Shown here: positions 6,301-14,284 of the stretch, in pieces
How positions within the stretch are numbered: the stretch's first letter is position 1
Layout of the letters: every line of letters starts with the position of its first letter
NCBI GenBank assembly: GCA_030041195.1
Contig: JASHOI010000151.1
Location: 1 to 19,136, forward strand
From: Streptosporangiaceae bacterium
GTDB lineage: Bacteria; Actinomycetota; Actinomycetes; Streptosporangiales; Streptosporangiaceae
DNA length: 19,136 nt
Direction of reading: 5' to 3'
Notes under the pieces: model-generated
Database searches by the model: none
What the model saw: only the letters and a program-made list of their open reading frames with translations
What the model was told of the DNA's origin: nothing
Translations under genes and position numbers: made by a program

Positions 6301-7491
6301 ATGGACTTGGACTCGGTCATCGCCGACGTCGCGTCGGCCGTGGGACTGGCCGAGGGACCGTCCGGCGTGAGTGACGTCCTGCGCGCGATCGCCCGCAGCG
6401 AGCCCGTGGCCGTCCGCGAGGTGAGCCGGATGGCCGAGCTCCCGGTGCCCATCGTGGCCGCTGTCTGCAACGAGCTGCGCCAGCGCGGCGTGGTCGACCG
6501 GGCCAGGCCGGTCCGGCTGACCCCGGCCGGCCGGGACCTGCTCACCGCCCGGTACCCGGATCTGAGCGGGATCTGCTCCCGTTGCGGCGGCGTCGGGCTC
6601 GTCGTGCCCGACGAGCTGGCCGGGCTGGCCGCCCTGCTGGACCGGGCGGCGGCCGGGGCTCCCACGGCAAAGCTGGAGCTGGACCAGACACACTGCACGG
6701 TCAGCACAAAGATCCGGCGGGTGCTGGCGATGCACGAGGCAGGCGCGCTGCTCGGCCGCAGGATCCTGCTGCTCGGCGACGACGACCTGATCTCGGTGGC
6801 GATCGCGGCCTTTGCCGCGGCCCTCGGGGTCACGGCGGGGATCGAGCGGCTGACCGTGATCGACTCCGATCCCGACGTCCTGGCCTGGGCCGGTGACCAG
6901 ATCTCGGGCACCGGGGTCGACGCCGAGCTGGTCGAGCACGATCTGCGCCGCCCGCTGCCCGGCGGGCTGGCCGGGGGCTTCGACGTGGTTTGCACCGACC
7001 CGCCGTATACCGTCGCCGGGGCCGAGCTGTTCCTGTCCCGCGCGGTCACCGGGCTGTCGCCCGAGCCCGGCGGGCACGTGTTCTTCTCCTTCGGCGCCCG
7101 CAGGCCCGACGAGACCGTGCACGCACAGCAGCTGATCGGCGCCATGGGCCTGGCCGTGCGCGCGCTGTGGCCCAACTTCAACGAGTACCTGGGCGCAGGC
7201 ATCCTGGCCGGCACCAGCCACCTGTACTATCTCCGCAGCACGGCCGCTGCCATGCCGCTTGTCGAGGGCGATGCCACTGGGCCGCTGTACACGGCCGAGG
7301 CCCGGGCGACCGCGGTCCGGCCGTACCGGTGCGCCGGCTGCCGGACCGTGCATGAGGTCGGCCCCGGCGGCCGGTGGCCGCGCATCGCGGCGCTGCAGCA
7401 GGCCGGCTGCCCGCGGTGCGGTGGCACGGTGTTCCGGCCGATGCCGCTGCGGGCGCGCACGGGAACGGGAACGGAAACGGGAGCGGGATGA
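6301..7491 (+). CDS. bpsA: branched-chain polyamine synthase (N4-bis(aminopropyl)spermidine synthase family)
   Basis: This 396-residue protein matches the BpsA aminopropyltransferase family known from Thermococcus and Thermus-type thermophiles. An N-terminal winged-helix-like domain (about 20-85) precedes a CSRCGG knuckle (C92, C95) and the family segment ELDQTHCT. The Rossmann core carries the hallmark GDDD (159-162), VIDSDPD and TDPPYT (232-237). The enzyme moves aminopropyl groups from decarboxylated SAM to spermidine nitrogens, giving branched polyamines. From about residue 340 there is an extra zinc-ribbon-like tail (C344, C347, C370, C373), making it longer than the roughly 350-residue archaeal enzyme. 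No upstream start is possible because an in-frame TGA lies at 6274-6276. It overlaps the GNAT gene by ATGA. Confidence 0.87.
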   Translation: MDLDSVIADVASAVGLAEGPSGVSDVLRAIARSEPVAVREVSRMAELPVPIVAAVCNELRQRGVVDRARPVRLTPAGRDLLTARYPDLSGICSRCGGVGLVVPDELAGLAALLDRAAAGAPTAKLELDQTHCTVSTKIRRVLAMHEAGALLGRRILLLGDDDLISVAIAAFAAALGVTAGIERLTVIDSDPDVLAWAGDQISGTGVDAELVEHDLRRPLPGGLAGGFDVVCTDPPYTVAGAELFLSRAVTGLSPEPGGHVFFSFGARRPDETVHAQQLIGAMGLAVRALWPNFNEYLGAGILAGTSHLYYLRSTAAAMPLVEGDATGPLYTAEARATAVRPYRCAGCRTVHEVGPGGRWPRIAALQQAGCPRCGGTVFRPMPLRARTGTGTETGAG

Positions 7492-8024
7492 GCGGCGAGG
7501 CAGGTCACGATCGCCCCGACCTGCCCGGGTACCTGGTCCGGGAGGCCAGGGCGGACGATCTCGACGCGATCGCCGGATTCGAGGTGCAGATCGCGCAGGT
7601 GTCGTTCGGCGATGAGGCGGTCACCGACGCCGCGCTGCATCGCCGGCGGGTCGGCGCCGCGCTGGGCAAGCCGGGGGAGATCACGCTGGTCGCCGCCGCG
7701 GAGACCACGCCGGACGAGCCGGTGGGCTGGGCCTGGCTGTCGGGCCGCACCAACTCGCTGACCGGAGCTCGGTACGGGAACTTCAGGTCGCTGGCCGTCG
7801 CCGATGTGCCCGGCCGGAGCCAGATCGGCGAACTGCTGCTGGCCGCGGTGCTGCGCGCCGCCGGCGAGGCCGGGCTGCGCCAGCTGACCGGGAAGGTGCA
7901 CGCGAGGAACCTCGGCATGCGGGCGCTGTACCGGAAGTTCGGGTTCGAGGCCACTCACGTCACGATGGAGAAGCGGGTGGCGGGCAGCGAGACCGGGGGA
8001 TACGGGGAAGGGGAGCGGCGATGA
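7488..8024 (+). CDS. GNAT-family N-acyltransferase
   Basis: This is a 178-residue single-domain GNAT protein. An N-terminal strand (YLVREARADDLDAIAGFE) leads to the acyl-CoA-binding motif A region around RSLAVADVPGRSQIGELLL. Motif B follows in HARNLGMRALYRKFGF. Motif A lacks the full R/Q-x-x-G-x-G/A loop, so cofactor binding may be atypical. The ATG at 7488 overlaps the bpsA TGA, and GGGAG lies just upstream. An upstream in-frame ATG at 7374 would lie wholly within bpsA and is rejected. Coupling to bpsA suggests the substrate may be a polyamine, in the manner of SpeG or BltD. An acyl-ACP donor from the downstream genes is also conceivable. Both are inferences. Confidence 0.85.
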   Translation: MSGEAGHDRPDLPGYLVREARADDLDAIAGFEVQIAQVSFGDEAVTDAALHRRRVGAALGKPGEITLVAAAETTPDEPVGWAWLSGRTNSLTGARYGNFRSLAVADVPGRSQIGELLLAAVLRAAGEAGLRQLTGKVHARNLGMRALYRKFGFEATHVTMEKRVAGSETGGYGEGERR

Positions 8025-9049
8025 TGGTGAAGTGCGTGATCTGGGACCTGGACAACACGATGCTGTCCGGCGTGTATCTGGAGTCCGGATCCCAGCCGCC
8101 CCCGCCCGACCCGGCCATGGTCGCGGTCGCGGCCGAGCTCCGGGATCGCGGCATCATCCACGCGATCGCCAGCAGGAACCCGCCGGAAGCGGCCCAGTAC
8201 GCCGAGAAGGCCACCGGCCTGGAGTTCGCGGCCGTCGAGTGCGGCTGGGACCGCAAGTCGGACGCGGTGCGGCGGATCGTGGCCGACCTGGCCATCGCGC
8301 CCGACGCGGTGGCGTTCGTTGACGACGACCTCTACGAGCGGGCCGAGGTCTCGTTCCGGGTGCCCGAGGCGCTGGTGCTGTCGCCCGAGGACATGGCCGA
8401 CGCCGTCGGCTGGCCGGAGTTCAGCCCGGCGCTGGTGACGGCCGAAGCGCGCCGCCGCGGGCAGATGTACGCCGAGCGGCGGCTCAGGCAGGAGGAGGCC
8501 AGGGCGTTCGGCGGCTCGAGGGACGAGTTTCTGCGCTACTGCGGCACCCGGGTGACGATCACCCCTGGCACGGCGGCCGACGTGCCGCGCCTGCACGAGC
8601 TGTCGGTGCGCACGCACCAGTTCAACACGGCCGGCCGGGCCGTGACCGAACCGGAGCTCGCCGCGCTGACCGGCTCGCCCGCGCACCAGGTCACGGCGGT
8701 CCGGCTGCGCGACAGGTTCGGCGACGACGGGCTGGTCGGCGGCTGCGTCGTCGAGACCGCGGGCGACGGCTGGGAGGTCTCGCTGCTGATGATGTCCTGC
8801 CGGGCCATGGGCCGCGGCGTCATCGAGGCACTGCTCACCTGGCTCGCCCGGTCGGCTGCCGAAGCGGGCGCCGCGACGCTGGCCGTCCCATGCCTGGTCA
8901 GCCCCAGGAACGTGCCGCTGCGGCTGGCCCTGGCCGGTTCTGGCTTCCGCGCCGCCGAGGCCGGGACGCCGGACCTGCCGGTCGCGGTGTTCTCCCGGGC
9001 GCTGGAGGGCCCGCTGCCCGAGCTGCCCGACTGGGCAGCGGCGGCCTGA
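8021..9049 (+). CDS. FkbH-like HAD-IIIC/GNAT bifunctional protein
   Basis: This 342-residue protein has an N-terminal HAD phosphatase-like domain and a C-terminal GNAT-like domain, the FkbH plan. HAD residues are D9 and D11 (WDLDNT), S51 (AIASRN), K79 and D101-D103 (FVDDD). The C-terminal half keeps family segments RTHQFNTAG and MMSCRAMGRGVIEALL. FkbH relatives load a glyceryl unit from 1,3-bisphosphoglycerate onto an ACP for methoxymalonyl or tetronate units, and an ACP gene follows here. It is divergent: the usual C-S-K-N of HAD motif II reads A-S-R-N, and LWGG after the first motif reads MLSG. Its acyl substrate may therefore differ. GGGGAG lies five bases before the ATG, which overlaps the GNAT stop. 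Confidence 0.85.
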   Translation: MMVKCVIWDLDNTMLSGVYLESGSQPPPPDPAMVAVAAELRDRGIIHAIASRNPPEAAQYAEKATGLEFAAVECGWDRKSDAVRRIVADLAIAPDAVAFVDDDLYERAEVSFRVPEALVLSPEDMADAVGWPEFSPALVTAEARRRGQMYAERRLRQEEARAFGGSRDEFLRYCGTRVTITPGTAADVPRLHELSVRTHQFNTAGRAVTEPELAALTGSPAHQVTAVRLRDRFGDDGLVGGCVVETAGDGWEVSLLMMSCRAMGRGVIEALLTWLARSAAEAGAATLAVPCLVSPRNVPLRLALAGSGFRAAEAGTPDLPVAVFSRALEGPLPELPDWAAAA

Positions 9050-9053
9050 CCGC

Positions 9054-9338
9054 GTGGCAGCGGGTGACCGGGCGGTGCGAGACGGCGGTGGGCCTGCGGT
9101 CATCGCCGAGCTCCGCGAGATCCTTGCCGAGGCGACCGGGCGCGCGGAACTGGGCGGCCTGGGCGAGCAGGTGCCGCTGTTCGGCGCCGGCGTGGGGCTG
9201 GACTCGCTGACCGGCACGCTGCTGCTGCGCGAGGTGCACCGGCGGTTCGGCGTCGACGTCGCCGGCGAGGACCTGAACCTCGACGCCCTGGCCACGCTCG
9301 GCACGCTGGCCGCCTTCATCGAGGAACGCACCGGGTAA
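9054..9338 (+). CDS. acyl carrier protein
   Basis: This is a 94-residue acyl carrier protein starting at GTG, four bases after the fkbH-like stop. The phosphopantetheine attachment site is Ser51 in the segment GVGLDSLTGTLLLREV, followed by the helix III region (LATLGTLAAFIEE). It resembles stand-alone ACPs paired with FkbH proteins, such as FkbJ types. Its likely role is to carry the acyl group made by the upstream FkbH-like protein. A phosphopantetheinyl transferase must be encoded elsewhere. Confidence 0.88.
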   Translation: MAAGDRAVRDGGGPAVIAELREILAEATGRAELGGLGEQVPLFGAGVGLDSLTGTLLLREVHRRFGVDVAGEDLNLDALATLGTLAAFIEERTG

Positions 9339-9389
9339 ATCGGGGCAGCGTCAGGCGGCCAATGGCGCCACCGACGGTACATTCAAGGC

Positions 9390-10583
9390 ATGAGCGGCAT
9401 GAACGCGGTCTTCGCTGTCGACGCTTGCCGGACTCCGGTGGGCAAGATCAAGGGAGCGCTGGCCGGGGTCCGCCCCGACCACCTGACGGCGGACGCGATC
9501 CGGGCGCTGATCGCCAGGAACCCGTGGCTCGATCCGGCCCGGATCGACGACGTGTACTGGGGCGCGGCCAACCAGGCCGGCGAGGACAACAGGAACGTGG
9601 CCCGGATGGGCGTGCTGCTGGCCGGCCTGCCGGTGGAGATCCCCGGGGCCACGGTGAACCGGCTCTGCGGGTCCGGCATGGAGGCGATCTCCGGCGCTGC
9701 GCGGGCGATCGCCGCCGGCGACGCCGATGTCTGTCTGGCGGGCGGCACCGAGTCGATGACCCGGGCGCCGTTCGTGCTGCCCCGCGCGGCCGAGCCGTTT
9801 CCCCGCGACGCGGGGCTGGCCGACACCAGGCTCGGCTGGCGGCTGGTGAGCCCGCTGATGCAGCAGCTCTACCCGCCGATCAGCCTCGGCGAGACCGCGG
9901 AGAACGTCGCCGAGCGCTACGGCGTGGACCGGGACCGGCAGGACCGGTTCGCGCTGCAGAGCCACCAGCGGGCCGGCCGCGCGGCGGCCGCCGGGGTGCT
10001 GGCCGAGGAGATCGTCCCGGTGACGGCCCCGGGCGGCGAGGTGAACGCTGATGAGGGGATCCGGGCCGATCTGACCCTGGACGACCTGGCCTCGCGCAAG
10101 CCCGCGTTCCGGCCCGGCGGCACGGTGACCGGGGGGAACTCCTCGCCGCTCAACGACGGGGCGGCCGGCCTGCTGCTGATGTCCGAGCGGGCGGTGGCCG
10201 ACGCCGGCGTTCAGCCGATCGCCAGGTACGCCGGAGGGGCCTCGGCCGGGGTGCACCCGGACTTCATGGGCATCGGCCCGGTGCCCGCGATGACCCGGCT
10301 GCTGGCCAGGGCGGGGTGGCAGGTGGGCGACCTCGGCCTGGTGGAAGTCAACGAGGCCTTCGCCGCGCAGGCGGTTGCGGTCATCGATGAGCTCAAGCTC
10401 GACCCGGATCTGGTGAACGTGAACGGCGGCGCCATCGCCATCGGGCACCCGCTCGGCTGCTCGGGGGCCAGGATCACCACAACGCTGCTGCACGAGATGC
10501 GGCGGCGCGGCGTGGCGAGGGCGGCCGCGACCATGTGCATCGGTGTCGGGCAGGGCATCGCCACGCTGTGGGAGGCCGCCTAG
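9390..10583 (+). CDS. thiolase (acetyl-CoA acetyltransferase / beta-ketoadipyl-CoA thiolase-like)
   Basis: This complete 397-residue thiolase carries the nucleophile C93 (VNRLCGSGMEA), the conserved GGTESM block, the His loop GGAIAIGHPLGCSGAR (H353) and the base C383 in CIGVGQG. It would condense or cleave beta-ketoacyl-CoA. The CIGVGQGIA ending is common in PcaF/PaaJ-like thiolases, but no aromatic degradation genes are nearby. It starts 51 bp after the ACP stop on the same strand, so it may be the last gene of the bpsA unit or independent. A second ATG three codons in (9399) is an alternative start. Confidence 0.93.
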   Translation: MSGMNAVFAVDACRTPVGKIKGALAGVRPDHLTADAIRALIARNPWLDPARIDDVYWGAANQAGEDNRNVARMGVLLAGLPVEIPGATVNRLCGSGMEAISGAARAIAAGDADVCLAGGTESMTRAPFVLPRAAEPFPRDAGLADTRLGWRLVSPLMQQLYPPISLGETAENVAERYGVDRDRQDRFALQSHQRAGRAAAAGVLAEEIVPVTAPGGEVNADEGIRADLTLDDLASRKPAFRPGGTVTGGNSSPLNDGAAGLLLMSERAVADAGVQPIARYAGGASAGVHPDFMGIGPVPAMTRLLARAGWQVGDLGLVEVNEAFAAQAVAVIDELKLDPDLVNVNGGAIAIGHPLGCSGARITTTLLHEMRRRGVARAAATMCIGVGQGIATLWEAA

Positions 10584-10675
10584 CTTCGCGGCCGGCCGGG
10601 CCCCCGTATCCTGGGCGCACCGCCCGCAAGCGAAGGGCCGGCCCGGGGAGCAGCGAGGCAGGGCAGCGAGGCAGG
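10584..10675 (+). other. 92-bp spacer with inverted repeats between thiolase and phosphatidyltransferase
   Basis: A CTTCGC (10584-10589) complements GCGAAG (10630-10635). Inside is a smaller hairpin, GGGCG/CGCCC with a CAC loop (10613-10625). Two GGCCGGCC palindromes flank these. It may be a terminator for the thiolase unit, without a T-run. No clear promoter consensus is visible. Confidence 0.35.
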
Positions 10676-11341
10676 ATGGCAAAGGCAGCGGCCGGGGACG
10701 TGGCCGCAACCGATGCGCAGGCGCGGGTCGTGACCATCCCGAACGCGATCAGCGTCGCCCGTCTGGCCGGCGTGCCGGTGTTCCTGTGGCTGGTGCTTGG
10801 CCTGCGCACCCAGGCCGGGGACTGGTGGGCGGTCGGGCTGCTGATCGCCTCCGGGGCTTCCGATTGGCTGGACGGCAAGATCGCCCGCGCGCTGAACCAG
10901 CAGAGCAGGCTCGGCCAGCTGCTGGACCCGACGGCGGACCGGGCCTACATCGTGGCCACGGTCATCGCGCTCGCGGTCCGGGCCATCATCCCGTGGTGGC
11001 TGGTCATCCTGCTCGCCGCCCGGGAACTGCTGCTGCTGGTGGTGCTGCTGGTGCTGCGCAGGCACGACTACGGGCCACTGCAGGTCAGCTTCGTCGGCAA
11101 GGCCGCCACGCTGGCGCTGCTGTACGCGTTCCCGCTGCTGTTCCTCGGCGCGCACACGGCCAGCTACTCAGAGGTCGCCAGAATCGCCGGTTGGGCCTTT
11201 GCCATCTGGGGAAGTGCACTGTACTGGTGTGCCGCCCTGTTGTACGTGGAGCAGGCGCGACGCATACTGCGGGGGGAATCGGGGGGTCATTCCCCCAGGG
11301 CAACGCAGCGGGGGGACCGACAAACTCGTCCCCCTGGGTAA
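10676..11341 (+). CDS. CDP-alcohol phosphatidyltransferase (cardiolipin or phosphatidylglycerol-phosphate synthase type)
   Basis: This is a 221-residue membrane enzyme with several hydrophobic helices. It has the full CDP-alcohol phosphotransferase motif: D63-x2-D66-G67-x2-A70-R71-x8-G80-x3-D84-x3-D88. It joins CDP-diacylglycerol to glycerol phosphate or phosphatidylglycerol at the membrane. By position next to the nucleotidyltransferase fusion it corresponds to SCO1389, described as a eukaryotic-like cardiolipin synthase, and to Rv1822 (pgsA2). The two activities cannot be separated from sequence alone. The ATG at 10676 was chosen because the first hydrophobic segment follows after about 20 residues, while the earlier ATG overlaps the thiolase gene. 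The last 20 residues or so are hydrophilic, low complexity and coded by G/C runs. Confidence 0.88.
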   Translation: MAKAAAGDVAATDAQARVVTIPNAISVARLAGVPVFLWLVLGLRTQAGDWWAVGLLIASGASDWLDGKIARALNQQSRLGQLLDPTADRAYIVATVIALAVRAIIPWWLVILLAARELLLLVVLLVLRRHDYGPLQVSFVGKAATLALLYAFPLLFLGAHTASYSEVARIAGWAFAIWGSALYWCAALLYVEQARRILRGESGGHSPRATQRGDRQTRPPG

Positions 11342-11351
11342 CCCCTGGGGG
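11272..11351 (+). promoter_or_regulatory. competing hairpins at the phosphatidyltransferase/nucleotidyltransferase junction
   Basis: Stem 1 pairs GGGGGAAT (11272-11279) with ATTCCCCC (11289-11296). Stem 2 pairs GGGGGAC (11311-11317) with GTCCCCC (11328-11334). A third pairing, CCCCCAGGG (11292-11300) with CCCTGGGGG (11343-11351), excludes stem 1 and ends five bases before the GGGAGG Shine-Dalgarno of the next gene. Such mutually exclusive stems are typical of attenuators or translational switches. Confidence 0.4.
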
Positions 11352-11371
11352 AGCAGGGAGGCTGGGCCGCG

Positions 11372-13870
11372 GTGAAGGCTGTCGTGATGGCGGGCGGAGA
11401 GGGCACTCGGCTGCGCCCGATGACCGCTAACCAGCCCAAGCCGATGCTCCCCGTGGTCAACCGGCCGATCATGGAGCACGTGCTGCGGCTGCTGAGGCAG
11501 CACGGCTTTGACGAGACCGTGGTCACGACCGCGTTCCTCGCCTCGATGGTGCGCAACTACTTCGGCGACGGCGAGGACTTCGGGATGAGCCTGCAGTACG
11601 CCACCGAGGAGACCCCGCTGGGCACCGCAGGCAGCGTGAAGAACGCCGAGGATGCGCTGCGGGACCAGCCGTTCCTGGTCATTTCGGGCGACGCGCTCAC
11701 CGATATCGACCTGTCCGAGCTTGTCCGGTTCCACAAGGACAACGGCGCGCTGGTGACCGTAGGGCTGACCCGGGTGCCGGATCCGCTGGAGTTCGGGATC
11801 ATCATCGTCGACGACGACGGGCGTATCCAGCGCTTCCTTGAGAAGCCGACCTGGGGCCAGGTGTTCTCGGACACCGTCAATACCGGCATCTACGTCATGG
11901 AACCCGAGGTGCTCGGCGAGTTTGCCGCCGGAGAGGTCGCCGACTGGTCGGGCGACATCTTCCCGCGGCTGCTCGAGCGCGGCGCGCCGCTGTACGGCTG
12001 GGTCGCCGACGGGTACTGGGAGGACGTCGGCACGCATGAGAGCTACCTGAAGGCCCAGGCCGACGTGCTGGCCGGCCGGGTGAAGGCGCACATCGACGGC
12101 TTCGAGATGTCGCCGGGCGTGTGGGTGGCGGAGGGGGCCGAGGTCGACCCGGACGCCACGCTCAGCGGGCCGCTCGCGATCGGCGACTACGCCAAGATCG
12201 AGGGCGGCGCGCAGGTGCGCGAGTACAGCGTGGTCGGCAGCAACGTGGTGGTCAAGGAGGGCGCGTTCCTGCACCGGGCGGTCGTGCACAGCAACGTGTA
12301 CGTCGGCATCGGCGTCACCCTGCGCGGCTGCGTGGTTGGCAAGAACACCGACGTGATGCGCTCGGCCAGGGTCGAGGAGTCCGCCGTGGTCGGCGACGAG
12401 TGCCTGATCGAGCCGGAGGCTTACGTGTCCGCCGGCGTCAAGGTCTACCCGTTCAAGACGATCGAGGCTGGGGCGGTGGTGAACACCAGCGTGATCTGGG
12501 AGTCACGCGGGCAGCGGACGCTGTTCGGGCCGCGCGGGGTTTCCGGCCTGGTCAACGTCGAGATCACCCCCGAGCTGTGCGTCCGGCTGGCGAGCGCCTA
12601 CGCGACCACGCTGCGGAAGGGCACGACCGTCACCACGTCAAGGGACGTGTCGCGCGCCGCCCGGGCGCTGAAGCGCGCGGTGCACGGCGCGCTCAACGCG
12701 AGCGCGATCAACGTCGTCGACCTGGAGGCCCAGCCGCTGCCGGTGGCCAGGTTCGAGACCGCGCGCAGCGAGTACAGCGGCGGGATCGCGCTGCGCACCA
12801 CGCCGGGCGACCCTCAGTCCATCGACATCATCTTCCTCGACTCCGACGGCGCCGACATGTCGCAGACCGCACAGCGCAAGCTGGAGCGCGTCTTCTCCCG
12901 GCAGGAGTACCGGCGCGCGTTCCCCGGCGAGATCGCGGAACTGACCTACCCGCCGCGCGTGGTCGAGGCCTACACCCACGCGCTGCTCAGGGAAATCGAC
13001 ATGACCGGCGTTCGCGGGGCCGGCCTGAAGGTCGTCGCCGACTGCGCCGGCGGGACAGCCTCGCTGGTGCTGCCCGGGCTGCTCGGCACGATCGGCGTCG
13101 ACGTGCTCACCGTGAACAACCGCCTGGACGAGGCGTCACCGACGCAGTCGCTCGCGCAGATCCGGGCCGGGATGCACCGCCTGGCCGAGCTCGTCTCATC
13201 GTCGCGCGCCGACTTCGGCGTCAGGTTCGACCCGGTCGGTGAGCGGATCACGCTGGTCGACGACAAGGGCGCCCTGGTCAGCGACGAGCGGGCGCTGCTT
13301 GTCGTGCTCGACCTGATCGCGGCCGAGCGGCGGACCGGCCGGGTGGCGCTGCCGGTGACCACCACCAGGGTCGCCGAGCGGGTGTCCCGGTTCCACTCGG
13401 TGCGGGTCGAGTGGACACCGACCTCGCTGCACGGGATCTACGAGGCCACGGCGGCCGACGACGTCATCTTCGCCGCTGACGGCCGCGGCGGGTTCGTGAT
13501 GCCCGAGTTTTCCCGCTCCATCGACGGGATCGCGACGTTCGCCCGGCTGCTTGGCCTGGTCGCCAGGACCAGGCTCACGCTCAGCCAGATCGACGCCAGG
13601 ATCCCAGAGGCTTACCTGCTCAAGCGCTCCATGCCGACCCCGTGGGCGGCGAAGGGGAGCGTGATGCGGACCGTGGTGGAGGCGGCCGGGGACCGGAAGG
13701 TCGACACCACCGACGGGGTGCGTGTCGAACAGCCGGACGGGGGCTGGGTCCTGGTCCTGCCCGACCCGTCTGAGGCGGTCACCCACATGTGGGCCGAGGG
13801 CAGCGACGACGATGCGGCGCAGGCGCTGCTCGACCAGTGGGCGGCCGTGGTCGCCGAGGCCGGGCGCTGA
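11372..13870 (+). CDS. mannose-1-phosphate guanylyltransferase-like protein fused to a degenerate phosphomannomutase domain
   Basis: This 832-residue cytoplasmic protein has three parts. Residues 1-240 are a nucleotidyltransferase with AGGEGTRLRPMT and a PKPMLPV segment, expected to make GDP-mannose or another NDP-sugar. Residues of about 245-385 are hexapeptide-type left-handed helix repeats. Residues of about 395-832 are a phosphohexomutase-like domain. In that domain the active-serine loop (normally T-A/S-S-H-N-P) is replaced by LRTTPGDPQ near 475. The metal loop DGDGDR reads FDPVGER near 620, and the sugar-binding GExSG loop is gone, so the mutase half should be inactive. The start is a GTG with GGGAGG ten bases upstream. 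It corresponds to SCO1388 by layout and neighbour. Confidence 0.88.
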   Translation: MKAVVMAGGEGTRLRPMTANQPKPMLPVVNRPIMEHVLRLLRQHGFDETVVTTAFLASMVRNYFGDGEDFGMSLQYATEETPLGTAGSVKNAEDALRDQPFLVISGDALTDIDLSELVRFHKDNGALVTVGLTRVPDPLEFGIIIVDDDGRIQRFLEKPTWGQVFSDTVNTGIYVMEPEVLGEFAAGEVADWSGDIFPRLLERGAPLYGWVADGYWEDVGTHESYLKAQADVLAGRVKAHIDGFEMSPGVWVAEGAEVDPDATLSGPLAIGDYAKIEGGAQVREYSVVGSNVVVKEGAFLHRAVVHSNVYVGIGVTLRGCVVGKNTDVMRSARVEESAVVGDECLIEPEAYVSAGVKVYPFKTIEAGAVVNTSVIWESRGQRTLFGPRGVSGLVNVEITPELCVRLASAYATTLRKGTTVTTSRDVSRAARALKRAVHGALNASAINVVDLEAQPLPVARFETARSEYSGGIALRTTPGDPQSIDIIFLDSDGADMSQTAQRKLERVFSRQEYRRAFPGEIAELTYPPRVVEAYTHALLREIDMTGVRGAGLKVVADCAGGTASLVLPGLLGTIGVDVLTVNNRLDEASPTQSLAQIRAGMHRLAELVSSSRADFGVRFDPVGERITLVDDKGALVSDERALLVVLDLIAAERRTGRVALPVTTTRVAERVSRFHSVRVEWTPTSLHGIYEATAADDVIFAADGRGGFVMPEFSRSIDGIATFARLLGLVARTRLTLSQIDARIPEAYLLKRSMPTPWAAKGSVMRTVVEAAGDRKVDTTDGVRVEQPDGGWVLVLPDPSEAVTHMWAEGSDDDAAQALLDQWAAVVAEAGR

Positions 13871-14284
13871 GCCCGGCCCGCCCCGGCGCTGCCGCCGTCT
13901 GAGCTGCCCTAGAGTGACGGCACAAAGGCCGCCCGCGTGAGAGAATCGCTGAATTGCAAGTAGCGGTGGCCCGTCGGAGGTGCGGCCAGGATGTGGCGTA
14001 GGCGTCGCGAGAAGGCGCGTGCGCGAGCCGCGCGGACGGACGCTGGCGCGCCGGACGGTGCCGGGACCGGGGCGGCTGGCGCGGGGGAGAATCACCAGCC
14101 CAGCCGGGCCATGGCCGGGCTGCCGGGCCGGGAGCGGCGCGCGTGGCGCATAGACCGGCGCGGTGCAGCGCGGGTAGCGTTGACTCCACCAGCGGAGTTC
14201 TCGCGGCGAACCACCCAGGATCAGCGAGCTGACATGGTTCCCGCCCCGGCCGAATGGCCGGCGAATGGGAGGCTAGGCAGGGGC
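13871..14284 (+). other. 414-bp spacer before garA
   Basis: No recognisable gene is seen. The frame of garA stays open back to an ATG at 13991 that has GGAGG ten bases before it. The 98 codons added are Arg/Ala/Gly-rich and resemble no domain, so I treat them as leader DNA. A perfect hairpin, CCGGCC-GAAT-GGCCGG (14246-14261), sits 23 bp before the chosen start. The glycine-cleavage gcvH found before garA in mycobacteria is absent here. Confidence 0.5.

Noticed and set aside
7374..7487. Upstream in-frame start for the GNAT gene
   Set aside because: It would lie inside bpsA; the ATGA overlap at 7488 with a nearby GGGAG is the normal arrangement, and relatives start near that point.
7955..9382. 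A 475-codon - strand frame opposite the FkbH-like and ACP genes
   Set aside because: Those two genes have clear motifs, ribosome sites and tight spacing; the antisense frame has no recognisable domain.
9390..10583. Thiolase as part of a complete aromatic or fatty acid degradation operon
   Set aside because: No CoA transferase, dehydrogenase or hydratase gene is next to it.
9351..10709. A 452-codon - strand frame opposite the thiolase
   Set aside because: The thiolase is complete with all catalytic residues; the antisense product is low complexity.
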